Positions 18,811 through 28,453 of a DNA stretch of 64,000 nucleotides are shown here, piece by piece. The notes under the pieces were generated by a model. That model was not told the DNA's origin. It searched no databases and saw only the letters and a list, made by a program, of their open reading frames with translations. The translations under genes were made by a program, and so were the position numbers. The stretch lies in NCBI RefSeq assembly GCF_000152625.1, contig NZ_CH724156.1, forward strand, positions 1,310,966 to 1,374,965, read 5' to 3'. The first letter of the stretch is position 1, and every line of letters begins with the position of its first letter. Source of the DNA: Roseovarius nubinhibens ISM. Its GTDB lineage: Bacteria > Pseudomonadota > Alphaproteobacteria > Rhodobacterales > Rhodobacteraceae.

Positions 18811-19232
18811 GCGCCTTGCATGCTCTGCAATTGAGAGATGATGCCACGCATGTCATAACCCGCCTGTTCGGTGCGCTCGACGATCTCCACCGGGTCGAGC
18901 CGGTCGAAATTGGCGATGGTCCAGAGCATCGTGCAGCGCGTGCCGCTGCGGCAATAGGCGAGGATCGGCCCCGGCAGCTGATCGAGGGCCTGCCGGAACC
19001 GGTCCGCCGCCTCTTCGGTGACAACGCCCGAGACGATCGGCAGCATGAGAAACTCCATCCCGGCCTTGCGGGCCTCGGCCTCGACATCGCAATGGTCGCA
19101 TTGACCGTATTCTTCATTGTCGGGACGGTTGCAGATGATGCTGCGATAGCCGGATTTGGCAATCTCGGCCACGTCCTCGGGCAGAATTTGCGGGGCAACG
19201 GCGAAATCATCGGTGATCTTGCGCAGATCCAT
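18807..19232 (-). CDS. TIGR01244/DUF442 family phosphatase or sulfurtransferase
   Basis: A 141-aa cytoplasmic protein from ATG 19232 (MDLRKITDDFAVAPQI). The active-site loop YCRSGTRC contains the CxxxxR arrangement of rhodanese and DUF442 proteins, and SIICNRPDNEE with a CDHCD pair precedes it. DUF442 domains elsewhere are linked to sulfide oxidation (Blh) or act as phosphatases. The substrate here is not known. The next gene on the strand is the DgoK-like gene, overlapping by four nt. Confidence 0.82.
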   Translation of the reverse strand: MDLRKITDDFAVAPQILPEDVAEIAKSGYRSIICNRPDNEEYGQCDHCDVEAEARKAGMEFLMLPIVSGVVTEEAADRFRQALDQLPGPILAYCRSGTRCTMLWTIANFDRLDPVEIVERTEQAGYDMRGIISQLQSMQGA

Positions 19233-19364
19233 CTTTGGCTCCTTGGCTGATTGCCACGTGTATGCGCCGATTTTTGCACAACTTTCAATCACCAAGCCAT
19301 ATCCCGGCAAAACAACGCCGGATGTGCCTGATCTCATGGGATTTTCCGGGGCGCACCATCGCCC

Positions 19365-19381
19365 TTAACCACGCGTTAACC
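19365..19381 (+). promoter_or_regulatory. Perfect CtrA-type box before radC
   Basis: TTAACCACGCGTTAACC fits the CtrA consensus TTAA-N7-TTAA exactly, including the trailing CC. It ends 22 nt before the radC start. The divergent DUF442 gene starts 133 nt away. CtrA is the conserved alphaproteobacterial response regulator that recognises this motif; binding here is inferred. Confidence 0.72.
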
Positions 19382-19403
19382 GTGGCCGCGGAAACTCATC
19401 CGC

Positions 19404-20156
19404 ATGACCCGCGCAAATGGATTCGCCGATGCCTGCCTGCCGCTTTTCGCGGCGGGCGAGCCTGTGCCGGGCGACGGCCGCCTGCCCTCCTATATCCGCG
19501 ACCACCGGCAGCGGCTGCGCGAGCGGTTCATGCAGGGCGGGGCGGCGGCGCTGCCGGATTACGAATTGCTCGAACTGCTGCTCTTTCGGGCCATCCCGCG
19601 CCGCGATGTGAAACCGCTGGCGCGCGCGCTGCTCGACATGTTCGGCGATTTCAACGGGGTGATTTCCGCCCCGCCCGAGCGGCTCGGCGCCCTGCCCGGC
19701 GTCGGCCCTGCCGTGATCTGCGAACTCAAGCTTGTCGAGGCCGCGGCGCATCGGCTGGCCCGGGCGCGGGTGCTGCATCGGCCAGTGATGTCGGGCTGGG
19801 ACGCGCTGCTCGACTATTGCCGGACCAGCATGGCGCATCGCGACACCGAACAGTTTCGCATTTTCTTTCTCGACACGAAAAACACGCTCATCGCCGATGA
19901 GGATCAGGCGCGCGGCACGGTCGATCACGTGCCGGTCTATCCGCGCGAGGTGGTGAAACGGGCGCTGGCCCTCAACGCGACCGCGCTCATCCTCGTGCAC
20001 AATCACCCCTCCGGCGATCCCACCCCAAGCCAGAGCGACATTGCCATGACCGCGCAGATTGCCCAGGCCGCCGGCAGCCTCGGCATCACGCTTCATGATC
20101 ACATCATCATCGGCAAATCGCGCGAGCTGAGCTTTCGCGCCGAAGGTCTGCTCTAG
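19404..20156 (+). CDS. radC: JAB/MPN-domain DNA repair protein RadC
   Basis: A 250-aa RadC. A helix-hairpin-helix lies at about 93-108 (LGALPGVGPAVICELK). The C-terminal JAMM-type metal site is complete: His199, His201 and Asp212 in VHNHPSGDPTPSQSD. The family is named from repair studies but its biochemical role is unsettled; it is often linked to recombination and natural transformation. A perfect CtrA box lies just upstream and no strong Shine-Dalgarno is seen before the ATG, consistent with a very short leader. Confidence 0.94.
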   Translation: MTRANGFADACLPLFAAGEPVPGDGRLPSYIRDHRQRLRERFMQGGAAALPDYELLELLLFRAIPRRDVKPLARALLDMFGDFNGVISAPPERLGALPGVGPAVICELKLVEAAAHRLARARVLHRPVMSGWDALLDYCRTSMAHRDTEQFRIFFLDTKNTLIADEDQARGTVDHVPVYPREVVKRALALNATALILVHNHPSGDPTPSQSDIAMTAQIAQAAGSLGITLHDHIIIGKSRELSFRAEGLL

Positions 20157-20162
20157 CCGCCG

Positions 20163-21725
20163 CTAGCGCACCCAGACCTCGACCCGGCGGTTGGCGCGAC
20201 GGCCCCATTCGCTATCGTCACAGGCCATCGGCATCGCCTCGCCAAAGGCCTGGGTTTCGATGCGCAGCCGCGACAGGTTGGCGGTCTCTGCCGCTGCAAC
20301 AACCGCCTCGCGCACCGCCGCCGCCCGTTTGCGGGCGATCTGCCGATTGGGCCCCGCCGGGCCATCGCCATCGGAAAAGCCCACGAAAACCAGCCGCCGC
20401 GTGTCATAGAGCCCCCGCTCGAGCGCCTGCGCCAGCTGGGTCACGTTGGACCGCGACTGCGCATCGAGCCGGGCCGAGCCCGGTTCGAACCGAAAGGTGG
20501 TGGTGAGCCGTTTGAGCGGTGTCAGCACCCGCACCATCTGTTGCAGATCCTCAAGGCTCACGTCTTCGCCCGCGCGCAGCACCGCATTGGCGAAGCGATC
20601 CCCTTGCGCATCAATGGCGATCTCTTCCGGGAGCTGATCGACATAGCCCGCCCGCCGGATCACCAGCTGCGCCGCTGGGCTGCGGGTATAAGCGAGGAAT
20701 TCGCGCACCAGACGCGGAAAGCGCCGCGCCGGGCTATAGAGAAACACCGGCGCGGTGAGCGGGTAATCCTCGGTCTTGACCGCGCGCCTTGTGGCCGTCG
20801 TCTCGAACCCGCATTCGCCGGTGAGCGCCAGCTCGCGCAAGGTCGCCTTGTCGGTGCGGCTGCCGATGCCGAGGGCAAAGGGATCGCGGCTGACGCTATG
20901 GACGAGCGTGGTGAGGGACGGGTGACGCCGCGCCTCGGCGGCAAATGCGCGGGTCTCCCCCAGAAGCATCCGGTCCTCGGTCGCCTGTCCCAGCCCGGTC
21001 TCGGCCGCCAGCAGATGCACCGCAATGGGCGCGTCCGGCCCGCCGAGATCCTGCCAATTGTCGATCTCGCCCGCCAGAACGCTGGCAAGCTGGGTCGTGG
21101 TGATGCTGCGCACCGGGTTGTCCGGCGTCACCAGCGGCACCAGCGCATCAAGCGCCAGCACCCGGCTGCGCCGCCGGTCGGTGAGATCGCCGATCCCCGC
21201 ATCCTCGGCCAGCCGCGCCTCATCGGGGCGCAGCTCGCGCAGGCTCATCACGATATCGGCCTCATTGGCCAGAAGATCGGCAAAGCCTTCGTCGGAATTG
21301 GTCAGGTGGAAATGAAACCGCCCGCGCAGCGCGCCGGTCTGGCGGTCCTCAAAGCGATAGATCGCCCGATGCCCATCCGCCCCATCGACGCGGGTGACGT
21401 CATAGCCCTCTTTCTGGCCAAAGGCCGCCATCAGCGCCGGCAGCAACAGCCGGCCCACCGCGGGCGCGCCGGAAAACCGCACCTCGGCCACGAAATTCGT
21501 CAGGTCCGGACAGCCCGGCCCCTCGCAGAGCACCCCAGAGCCATCGACCGTCAATTCGCCATAGATCGTATCGACGCGATAGAACTCGCCATCGAAGCCA
21601 AGAAGATTGCCGGAAATTTCAACCGCGCCATCGCGCGAGGTCAATGTCACATCCTGTGCCGCGCCCGGTTGGGCCGTGACACATACAAAAAGTGCGGCGA
21701 GGATCGCCGCACAGAACCTTGTCAT
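20163..21725 (-). CDS. Periplasmic substrate-binding (PstS-like) domain fused to OmpA C-terminal domain
   Basis: A 520-aa exported protein with a signal peptide (ending VTAQPGAAQ). Residues about 85-385 resemble a type 2 periplasmic binding protein (phosphate-binding-like): VGRLLLPALMAAFGQKEGYD, ALVPLVTPDNPVRSITTTQL and DPFALGIGS. Residues about 400-520 are an OmpA-like peptidoglycan-binding domain: FEPGSARLDAQSR, FVGFSDGDGP and RRANRRVEVWV. The combination would place a ligand-binding lobe at the cell wall. It ends six nt from the convergent radC stop. No transporter genes adjoin it, so ligand and partner are unknown. Confidence 0.85.
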   Translation of the reverse strand: MTRFCAAILAALFVCVTAQPGAAQDVTLTSRDGAVEISGNLLGFDGEFYRVDTIYGELTVDGSGVLCEGPGCPDLTNFVAEVRFSGAPAVGRLLLPALMAAFGQKEGYDVTRVDGADGHRAIYRFEDRQTGALRGRFHFHLTNSDEGFADLLANEADIVMSLRELRPDEARLAEDAGIGDLTDRRRSRVLALDALVPLVTPDNPVRSITTTQLASVLAGEIDNWQDLGGPDAPIAVHLLAAETGLGQATEDRMLLGETRAFAAEARRHPSLTTLVHSVSRDPFALGIGSRTDKATLRELALTGECGFETTATRRAVKTEDYPLTAPVFLYSPARRFPRLVREFLAYTRSPAAQLVIRRAGYVDQLPEEIAIDAQGDRFANAVLRAGEDVSLEDLQQMVRVLTPLKRLTTTFRFEPGSARLDAQSRSNVTQLAQALERGLYDTRRLVFVGFSDGDGPAGPNRQIARKRAAAVREAVVAAAETANLSRLRIETQAFGEAMPMACDDSEWGRRANRRVEVWVR

Positions 21726-21751
21726 GGGTATGCCCCCGGGTAACTGCGGAA

Positions 21752-22744
21752 TTATCTCGCAGCGACTTTCAAGTCATTGAGCAGGTTTTTCAACACCAGA
21801 AAGTCACCCGCCGCATCGCAATCCGGAATTGACAGGATGAGATCCTGCGACCGCGTCTTGCCATTCACCGGAAACTCGAGCGTTTGGGCTTCGACATCCT
21901 TCATGCAATTGGCCTGCGTCACCTGCGCCTCGACGCTGAGCGTGACCTGCGCCTCGGGGTTCGTGCCGGTGGGGTAGCTGTAGACATCGGCCATCAGCGG
22001 CTCTGCGGCGCGGGCATCGCCCAGACGCACGAGAAAGCCGCCATCGCCGGTGGTCATGTCGCGCGGCGCCTCGGCCCAGACATGGCCTTCGCTGCCATAG
22101 TCGGCCCCGCCCTCGCGGGCATGAAGCTGCAGACCGCTCTGGCCTTTCCACTGCACCACGACCCGGTCGTATTGGCTGAATTCCGGCACTTTGGCCGTGG
22201 CCACAGCGCCTTCGCCATTCATGAAGGCCACAATAAACACCGGCTCGGCCGACAGGGCGGGCACGACCAGTTCGCTGCGGCCGTCGTCATCGGTGATCGC
22301 GGTCACCATGAGACCGTTGTGATGCAGGGTGAACCGTTCATTGGCGAGGCAATGCGCCGACAGCTCGAGCCGCACCATCGCCGCGGCGAGCGGCGTCACG
22401 TTCAACTCTTGCTCGCAGGTCAGCGCGGGCGCTTTTTCCTCGCGCGGCAAGGTCGGCAATGTCGTTTGTTTTTCAGGGGCCGGGCCGCTGGCCACGGCGG
22501 GCAGCGGCGACACCGGTTTTTGCGCCACGCGCGGCGCGCTCGGCAGGGCCGAAGTGAGGGTCACATCGCTGACGGCGAGACGGCCGAGCGTTTCGGCCTT
22601 GCCCAGCGGCGTGGTGGTCACGGGGGCGGGTTTTGCGTGGTTGACCGCAGAGGATCCACCGGCGTGGCTCTGCATGTATTGCGCGGCGGCCAGTGCAATG
22701 GCGAGCGTGGCGACGCCCATGGCGGCAATCCGAATCTTTTGCAT
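21752..22744 (-). CDS. Membrane-anchored periplasmic protein of unknown function
   Basis: A 330-aa protein. Residues about 5-22 (RIAAMGVATLAIALAAAQY) look like a signal anchor. A low-complexity Pro/Ala linker follows (about 35-105). The rest (110-330) is a beta-rich globular part with three or four cysteines (LTCEQELNV, ELSAHCLANE, ANCMKD, IPDCDAAG) that could form disulfides in the periplasm. In related genomes such genes next to secA are sometimes labelled 'translocase', but nothing here shows a transport motif. It is on the same strand as secA and about 130 nt after it, and is followed by the binding-protein/OmpA fusion. Confidence 0.72.
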   Translation of the reverse strand: MQKIRIAAMGVATLAIALAAAQYMQSHAGGSSAVNHAKPAPVTTTPLGKAETLGRLAVSDVTLTSALPSAPRVAQKPVSPLPAVASGPAPEKQTTLPTLPREEKAPALTCEQELNVTPLAAAMVRLELSAHCLANERFTLHHNGLMVTAITDDDGRSELVVPALSAEPVFIVAFMNGEGAVATAKVPEFSQYDRVVVQWKGQSGLQLHAREGGADYGSEGHVWAEAPRDMTTGDGGFLVRLGDARAAEPLMADVYSYPTGTNPEAQVTLSVEAQVTQANCMKDVEAQTLEFPVNGKTRSQDLILSIPDCDAAGDFLVLKNLLNDLKVAAR

Positions 22745-22832
22745 AACGACTCTCCCGAACCTGAAACGGTACTGGGAAAGACTCGCCGATAAGTTGGGCG
22801 CACGTGTGGCAACCCTAAGATGCTTGTAAGGC

Positions 22833-22869
22833 CAGTTTGCCCGGATTTAGCTCAAATTCGGGCAAACTG
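22833..22869 (-). terminator. Long hairpin downstream of secA
   Basis: A 16-bp stem (22833-22848 with 22854-22869, one G-T pair) and 5-nt loop begin ten nt after the secA stop. The downstream side lacks a U-run, so it may stabilise the 3' end rather than act as a strong intrinsic terminator. Confidence 0.55.
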
Positions 22870-22878
22870 AAAATCGCG

Positions 22879-25581
22879 TCAGAGCTTGCCGTGGCAATGC
22901 TTGAACTTCTTGCCGGAGCCGCAGGGGCAAGGCTCGTTGCGGCCCGGTTCGCCCCATGTGCTGGGGTCGTTCTGGTCAAATCCGGGGCGCGCATCGCCGG
23001 GTGCCTCTGCGGCGGCTTCAGGGCTGTCGCCCTCGGCCGCAGCCGCCATCGCCGCCCGCTGTTGCAGCATCTGCTGCATCATCGCCTGCTGCTCTTCCTC
23101 GGACATCGGCCGCACCTTGGAAAGCTGCTGGGTCACGTCCTGACGCAGGCTGTTGAGCATCGATTCAAACAGCGCAAAGGCCTCGGTCTTGTACTCGTTG
23201 AGCGGATCGCGCTGCGCATAGCCGCGAAAGCCCACGACGCTGCGCAGATGTTCGAGCGTCAAAAGATGCTCGCGCCATTTGCCGTCGATCGTGTTGAGCA
23301 GAACCTGCTTTTCCACCATGCGCATGTTCTCGGGGCCAAACTGCACCGCTTTCTGCGCCATCATGTCATCGGCGGCGGCCTCGATCCGGTCGGCGATATC
23401 CTCGTCGTCGACGCCCTCTTCATCGCCCCAGGCCTGCACCGGCAGATCCATGTTGAGCTGTTCCTTGAGCGCGCCATGCAGCCCGTCCATGTCCCATTGA
23501 TCGGCATAGGTCTTGGGCGGCATATACTGATCGACCAGATCGTCGATCACCTCGTTGCGCATGTCCGACACGATGGCCGACAGATCCGCCGCCTGCATGA
23601 TGTCGAGCCGCTGCTTAAAGATCACCTTGCGCTGCTCGTTCATCACATCGTCGAACTTCAGAAGCTGCTTGCGGATGTCAAAGTTGCGCCCTTCGACCTT
23701 GGCCTGCGCGCGTTCGAGGCTCTTGTTGACCCACGGGTGCACAATCGCCTCGCCCTCTTTCATGCCCAGCGTGTTGAGCACCTTCTCAAGCCGCTCCGAG
23801 CCGAAGATGCGCATCAGGTCATCGTCAAGGCTGAGGAAGAAGGCGGATTTGCCCGGGTCCCCCTGACGGCCCGACCGGCCGCGCAGCTGGTTGTCGATGC
23901 GGCGGCTCTCATGGCGCTCGGTGGCCAGAACGAAAAGACCGCCGGCCTCTTTGACCTTCTGCTCGTCGCCCTCATGCTCGGCTTCGATCTTCTGGCGGAT
24001 CTCTTCGGGATCGGCCTCGGGATCGGCGGCGATGGCCTCCATGATCTTGAAATCGACATTGCCGCCAAGTTTGATGTCGGTGCCGCGCCCGGCCATGTTG
24101 GTGGCGATGGTTACCGCCCCGAACTTGCCCGCGTCGGCGACGATCTGCGCCTCTTGCTCGTGCTGGCGCGCGTTGAGAACGTTATGGGTGATCCCCGCCT
24201 GCGTCAGCAACTGGCTGAGCATTTCCGACTTCTCGATCGAGGTGGTACCGACGAGCGTCGGCTGGCCCTTGGCATGGGCCTCGCCAATCGCTTCGATGAT
24301 CGCGTCGTATTTTTCCTTGGCGCTGCGATAGACCGCATCGTCAAGGTCTTCGCGGGCGATGGGGCGGTTGGTCGGCACTTCGACCACGCCAAGCCCGTAG
24401 ATCTCGGCAAATTCCTCGGCCTCGGTGGCCGCGGTGCCGGTCATCCCGCCAAGCTTGTCATAGAGACGGAAATAGTTCTGAAAGGTGACCTGCGCCATGG
24501 TCACGTTTTCCGGCTGGATCTCGACGCCTTCCTTGGCCTCGATGGCCTGATGCAGACCGTCCGACAGGCGCCGCCCGGCCATCATCCGGCCGGTGAACTC
24601 GTCGATCAGCATGACCTCGCCATTGCGCACGATGTAATCCTTGTCGCGGGCAAAGATCTTATGCGCGCGCAGGCCCTGGTTCACATGGTGGACGATGGTG
24701 GTGCTTTCGGGATCATAGAGCGACTGCTCTTCCGGCAGCAGGCCGCGCTCGCGCAGCAGGTTTTCGAGGAACTCGTTGCCCTCGTCGGTAAAGGTCACGT
24801 TGCGCGACTTTTCATCGACCGAATAGTGATCGTCGTGCAGCTCGGGAATGAGCGTATCAATCGCCTGATAGAGATTGGTGCGATCCTCGGCCGGGCCCGA
24901 GATGATCAGCGGCGTCCGCGCCTCGTCGATCAGGATACTGTCGACCTCGTCCACGATGGCAAAGTGATGGCCGCGCTGCGACATCTCGTCGAGCGAGGAT
25001 TTCATGTTGTCGCGCAGATAATCGAAGCCGAGCTCGTTGTTCGTCGCATAGGTGATATCGGCGGCATAGGCGGATTTCTTCTCACCCTGCGGCTGCTGCG
25101 GATAGACGACCCCGGTGCTCAGCCCGAGCGCGGCATAGACCTTGCTCATCCATTCCGCGTCCCGCTTGGCGAGATAGTCGTTCACCGTGACGATATGCAC
25201 GCCCTTGCCGGTCAACGCATTGAGATAGGCCGGGAATGTCGCCACGAGGGTTTTGCCCTCGCCGGTCTTCATCTCGGAAATATTGCCCTGATGGAGGAAA
25301 ATACCGCCCATGAGCTGTGTATCAAAGGCCCGCAGGCCGAGCGCCCGCTTGGCCGCCTCGCGGCAATTGGCAAAGGCCTCGGGCAGCAAAGAGTCGAGGC
25401 TCTCGCCCTTCATGGCGCGTGTCGCCAGCTCTTCCGTCTTGGTCTTGATGCCCTCGTCGGTGAGGGTTTCAAACTCGGGTTCAAGCGCGTTGATCTTGTC
25501 GATCAGCGGTCGTGTCGCCTTGATCTTTCGGTCATTCGGGGTGCCGAAAATCTTTTTGGCAACCGTTCCAAGTCCCAGCAT
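22879..25581 (-). CDS. secA: Preprotein translocase ATPase SecA
   Basis: A 900-aa motor that drives preproteins through SecYEG. The start [13 protein letters not shown] at 25581 matches the family. Walker A is at about 104-111 (MKTGEGKT), the DEAD-like box reads [13 protein letters not shown], and [10 protein letters not shown] is in the second motor domain. The C-terminal zinc site Cys885, Cys887, Cys896, His897 ([13 protein letters not shown]) binds SecB and lipids. It is divergent from the exported parvulin gene. Confidence 0.98.
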   Translation of the reverse strand: MLGLGTVAKKIFGTPNDRKIKATRPLIDKINALEPEFETLTDEGIKTKTEELATRAMKGESLDSLLPEAFANCREAAKRALGLRAFDTQLMGGIFLHQGNISEMKTGEGKTLVATFPAYLNALTGKGVHIVTVNDYLAKRDAEWMSKVYAALGLSTGVVYPQQPQGEKKSAYAADITYATNNELGFDYLRDNMKSSLDEMSQRGHHFAIVDEVDSILIDEARTPLIISGPAEDRTNLYQAIDTLIPELHDDHYSVDEKSRNVTFTDEGNEFLENLLRERGLLPEEQSLYDPESTTIVHHVNQGLRAHKIFARDKDYIVRNGEVMLIDEFTGRMMAGRRLSDGLHQAIEAKEGVEIQPENVTMAQVTFQNYFRLYDKLGGMTGTAATEAEEFAEIYGLGVVEVPTNRPIAREDLDDAVYRSAKEKYDAIIEAIGEAHAKGQPTLVGTTSIEKSEMLSQLLTQAGITHNVLNARQHEQEAQIVADAGKFGAVTIATNMAGRGTDIKLGGNVDFKIMEAIAADPEADPEEIRQKIEAEHEGDEQKVKEAGGLFVLATERHESRRIDNQLRGRSGRQGDPGKSAFFLSLDDDLMRIFGSERLEKVLNTLGMKEGEAIVHPWVNKSLERAQAKVEGRNFDIRKQLLKFDDVMNEQRKVIFKQRLDIMQAADLSAIVSDMRNEVIDDLVDQYMPPKTYADQWDMDGLHGALKEQLNMDLPVQAWGDEEGVDDEDIADRIEAAADDMMAQKAVQFGPENMRMVEKQVLLNTIDGKWREHLLTLEHLRSVVGFRGYAQRDPLNEYKTEAFALFESMLNSLRQDVTQQLSKVRPMSEEEQQAMMQQMLQQRAAMAAAAEGDSPEAAAEAPGDARPGFDQNDPSTWGEPGRNEPCPCGSGKKFKHCHGKL

Positions 25582-25771
25582 ATCTGCTCCGCTTTTCGTC
25601 AATCGGCGGCTTGTCGCGGGCAATGGCTTGCCCCGTCTATCGCACCACCCTAAAACAGGCCCCAAGGCACAGGTTCCGCCTTGATCCTAAGGCGATGTAA
25701 GGGGCTGGTACTTGAGTGTCAACGTCACGCAACCGCGCAGGCTTCTGCGCTTTCCGTCAAAGGATGTTATA

Positions 25772-26632
25772 ATGCTGCACCGTCTTCGCCCGCTCCCTCT
25801 CGCCCTGGCCCTTGGTCTGGGTCTTGGCGCGGCCCCGGCCCTAGCCGAAGAAGAAGCCCCCAATGCCGATACCGTCGTCGCCACGGTGGACGGTAATGAA
25901 ATCACTCTGGGCCATATGATCGTGCTGCGCGCGGGCCTGCCCGCACAGCTGTCGCAGCTGCCGCCGGCCGTGCTCTACAAGGGGATTCTCGATCAGCTGA
26001 TCCAACAGGCGATCATGGAAAACAACTTTGAGGGCGAGCTGTCCAAAGCCGCCAAGCTCAGCCTCGAGAACGAGCGCCGGGCCCTCATCGCCGGTGAAAC
26101 GATCAACCGCGTCGCCAATGTCGCGCTGACCGACGAGGCCCTGCAGAAGGTCTATGAAGACACCTACATGACCGCCGAGGCGCAGACCGAATTTAACGCC
26201 GCGCATATTCTCGTCGAAACCGAAGAAGAGGCCAAAGCCCTCATCGAAGAGCTCAACGGCGGCGCGGATTTCTCGGCGCTGGCCAAGGAAAAATCGACCG
26301 GCCCCTCCGGCCCCAATGGCGGCGAGCTCGACTGGTTCGCCGGTGACATGATGGTCGAACCCTTTGCCGAGGCCGTGGCCAAGATGGAAAAAGGCGCGAT
26401 CTCCGAGCCGGTCCAGACCCAGTTCGGCTGGCATGTGATCAAGCTCAACGACACCCGCACCAAGGAACGCCCCGAGCTCGAAGAGGTCCGGGCCGAGCTT
26501 GAGGAAGTCGTGCGCCAGCAGGCCATCGACGCCTATATGACCGATCTCTCCGAAGGCGCCAAAGTCGACCGCGAAGCGGGCGATGCGCTCGACCCCGAGA
26601 TCCTGCTTCAGACCGACCTTCTCGAGGAATAA
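25772..26632 (+). CDS. Exported parvulin-type peptidyl-prolyl isomerase
   Basis: A 286-aa periplasmic folding factor. The start at 25772 follows AAAGGA (25759-25764) and gives a signal peptide ending in PALAEEE. A SurA/PrsA-like N-terminal chaperone helix region (about 30-130) precedes a parvulin domain (about 140-235) containing AAHILVETEEEAKALI, FSALAKEKSTGPSG and FGWHVIKLNDTR. It is divergent from secA and two nt before argJ, so both envelope export and arginine synthesis genes share this transcript. Confidence 0.93.
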   Translation: MLHRLRPLPLALALGLGLGAAPALAEEEAPNADTVVATVDGNEITLGHMIVLRAGLPAQLSQLPPAVLYKGILDQLIQQAIMENNFEGELSKAAKLSLENERRALIAGETINRVANVALTDEALQKVYEDTYMTAEAQTEFNAAHILVETEEEAKALIEELNGGADFSALAKEKSTGPSGPNGGELDWFAGDMMVEPFAEAVAKMEKGAISEPVQTQFGWHVIKLNDTRTKERPELEEVRAELEEVVRQQAIDAYMTDLSEGAKVDREAGDALDPEILLQTDLLEE

Positions 26633-26634
26633 TC

Positions 26635-27864
26635 ATGGCCAAGGCTCTTCCGGTCTCTCCGCTCGCTCCGGCGCGGTTTCCCGAGCTTCCGGTGATCGAC
26701 GGTGTGCGTTTCGCCACCGTCGAGGCCGGCGTCCGCTATGCCGGGCGCACCGATGTGATGCTCGCCCATCTCGCCCCGGGCAGCACCGTGGCCGGGGTCT
26801 TTACCCGGTCCTCGACGCGCTCGGCGCCGGTGCTCGATTGTCAGGCCAAGATCGGCCAGCATGACGATGCGGGCGCCGCGATCCTCGTCAACTCGGGCAA
26901 TGCCAACGCCTTTACCGGCAAGCGCGGCGTCGAGGCGGTGACCGCAGTCACCACCGAGGTCGCCCGCGTCCTCGGCCTGCCCGAAAGCCGCGTCTTCACC
27001 TCCTCCACTGGGGTGATCGGCGAGGTGCTGCCGCATGACCGGATCACCGCCAAGATCGGCGAGCTGAGCCAGAAACTCGACGCGGGCGGGATCGAAGCCG
27101 CCGCCCGCGCCATCATGACCACCGACACCTTCCCCAAAGGCGCGCAGACCGAGGTCGAGATCGACGGCAAGACCGTGCGCATCGCGGGCATCGCCAAGGG
27201 CTCGGGCATGATCGCGCCGGATATGGCGACGATGCTGGTCTATATCTTCACCGATGCCGCCGCCGACCGTGAGGTTCTGCAATCCATGGTCTCGGCGCTC
27301 AATGACCAGACCTTCAACTGCATCACCGTCGACAGCGACACCTCGACCTCCGACAGCCTGCTGATGGCGGCGACCGGCACCTCGGGCGTGCGCATCGACG
27401 AAACTTCCGTGGGCTTCATGGAGGCACTGCGCCGCGTCATGCTCGACCTCGCGCATCAGGTGGTGCGCGACGGCGAAGGGGCCACCAAATTCGTCGAGAT
27501 CGCCGTCACCGGTGCTTCGTCCGACGCGGATGCCCGCACCCATGCCATGGCCATCGCCAATTCGCCGCTGGTCAAGACGGCCATCGCGGGCGAGGATGCC
27601 AACTGGGGCCGCATCGTCATGGCGGTGGGCAAATCCGGCGCACCGGCCGACCGCGACACGCTGTCGATCTGGTTCGGCGACATTCTCGTCGCCAACAAGG
27701 GCTGGGTGAACCCCGACTACCGCGAAGAGGACGCCGCCGCCTATATGAAGGGCCAAGAACTCTGCATCGCGGTCGATCTCGGCCTTGGCGGTGGCAAGGC
27801 CCATGTCTGGACCTGCGATCTCACCCACGGCTATATCGACATCAACGCAGACTATCGCTCGTGA
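26635..27864 (+). CDS. argJ: Bifunctional ornithine acetyltransferase / N-acetylglutamate synthase
   Basis: A 409-aa arginine-pathway enzyme that moves the acetyl group from N-acetylornithine to glutamate. The self-cleavage site KGSGMIAPDMATML is present; cleavage before Thr199 gives the alpha and beta chains and Thr199 becomes the nucleophile. VNSGNANAFTG is the typical oxyanion region. GTGA overlap with the next gene (27861-27864) couples its translation to mutT. argG lies 23 kb away. Confidence 0.97.
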   Translation: MAKALPVSPLAPARFPELPVIDGVRFATVEAGVRYAGRTDVMLAHLAPGSTVAGVFTRSSTRSAPVLDCQAKIGQHDDAGAAILVNSGNANAFTGKRGVEAVTAVTTEVARVLGLPESRVFTSSTGVIGEVLPHDRITAKIGELSQKLDAGGIEAAARAIMTTDTFPKGAQTEVEIDGKTVRIAGIAKGSGMIAPDMATMLVYIFTDAAADREVLQSMVSALNDQTFNCITVDSDTSTSDSLLMAATGTSGVRIDETSVGFMEALRRVMLDLAHQVVRDGEGATKFVEIAVTGASSDADARTHAMAIANSPLVKTAIAGEDANWGRIVMAVGKSGAPADRDTLSIWFGDILVANKGWVNPDYREEDAAAYMKGQELCIAVDLGLGGGKAHVWTCDLTHGYIDINADYRS

Positions 27865-28259
27865 AAACGGTTCTCGTCTCTGCGGTCGCGCTCATCGACA
27901 TCGATGGGCGCGTCCTGCTCGCGCAGCGCCCGGAGGGCAAATCGCTGGCCGGCATGTGGGAATTTCCCGGCGGCAAGGTCGAACCGGGCGAGACGCCCGA
28001 AGTGGCGCTCATCCGCGAATTGCACGAAGAGCTTGGCATCGAGACCTGGCAGAGCTGCCTCGCGCCACTCACCTTTGCGAGCCACAGCTACGAAGGGTTT
28101 CACCTGCTGATGCCGCTCTTTGCCTGCCGCAAATGGGAGGGCGTGCCGCAGGGCCGCGAGGGTCAGGCGCTGAAATGGGTGCGGCCGCTCGATATGCGCG
28201 ACTACCCGATGCCGCCCGCCGACCTGCCATTGATCCCGATTCTGCGCGATTGGCTCTGA
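27861..28259 (+). CDS. mutT: MutT-type NUDIX (8-oxo-dGTP) pyrophosphohydrolase
   Basis: A 132-aa protein started by GTG at 27861. The NUDIX box is complete from Gly38 to Gly59 (GX5EX7REUXEEXG, with Glu44, Arg52, Glu53, Glu56 and Glu57). MWEFPGGKVEPGE and the small size match the oxidised-nucleotide sanitising MutT branch, which hydrolyses 8-oxo-dGTP. It shares a stop/start with argJ. Confidence 0.9.
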   Translation: MKTVLVSAVALIDIDGRVLLAQRPEGKSLAGMWEFPGGKVEPGETPEVALIRELHEELGIETWQSCLAPLTFASHSYEGFHLLMPLFACRKWEGVPQGREGQALKWVRPLDMRDYPMPPADLPLIPILRDWL

Positions 28260-28329
28260 ATCAGGCGAAAATACGCTCGAAATCCCCTATTTCGTTAACG
28301 AATGGTAAGGAATTTCGTGCAATTTTGAG

Positions 28330-28357
28330 TTGACTTTGCTCCGCCCTGTTCAATAAT
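28330..28357 (+). promoter_or_regulatory. Sigma-70-like promoter before the 47-aa gene
   Basis: TTGACT (28330-28335), a 16-nt spacer and AATAAT (28352-28357) lie in an AT-rich gap after mutT. This is one of the better consensus matches in the window; the leader to the next start would be about 90 nt. Confidence 0.5.
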
Positions 28358-28453
28358 TCAGGGCAAGCGGGGCAATTGTTTCCGCTTCGTGCACAGGTGT
28401 CGCGCAACCCGCAATCTGTCACGACATATGAGGCGTCATTCGGGGGATATGGC

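Noticed and set aside
22837..25653. A 938-codon open frame antisense to secA, and similar very long antisense frames over infB, nusA, maeB, argJ and pnp
   Set aside because: GC-rich third positions leave few stops on the opposite strand. Their translations are low-complexity and match no family, while the sense proteins are unmistakable.
28293..28310. TTAAC half site before the 47-aa gene as a CtrA box
   Set aside because: The second half reads TAAG at the required distance; two or more mismatches.
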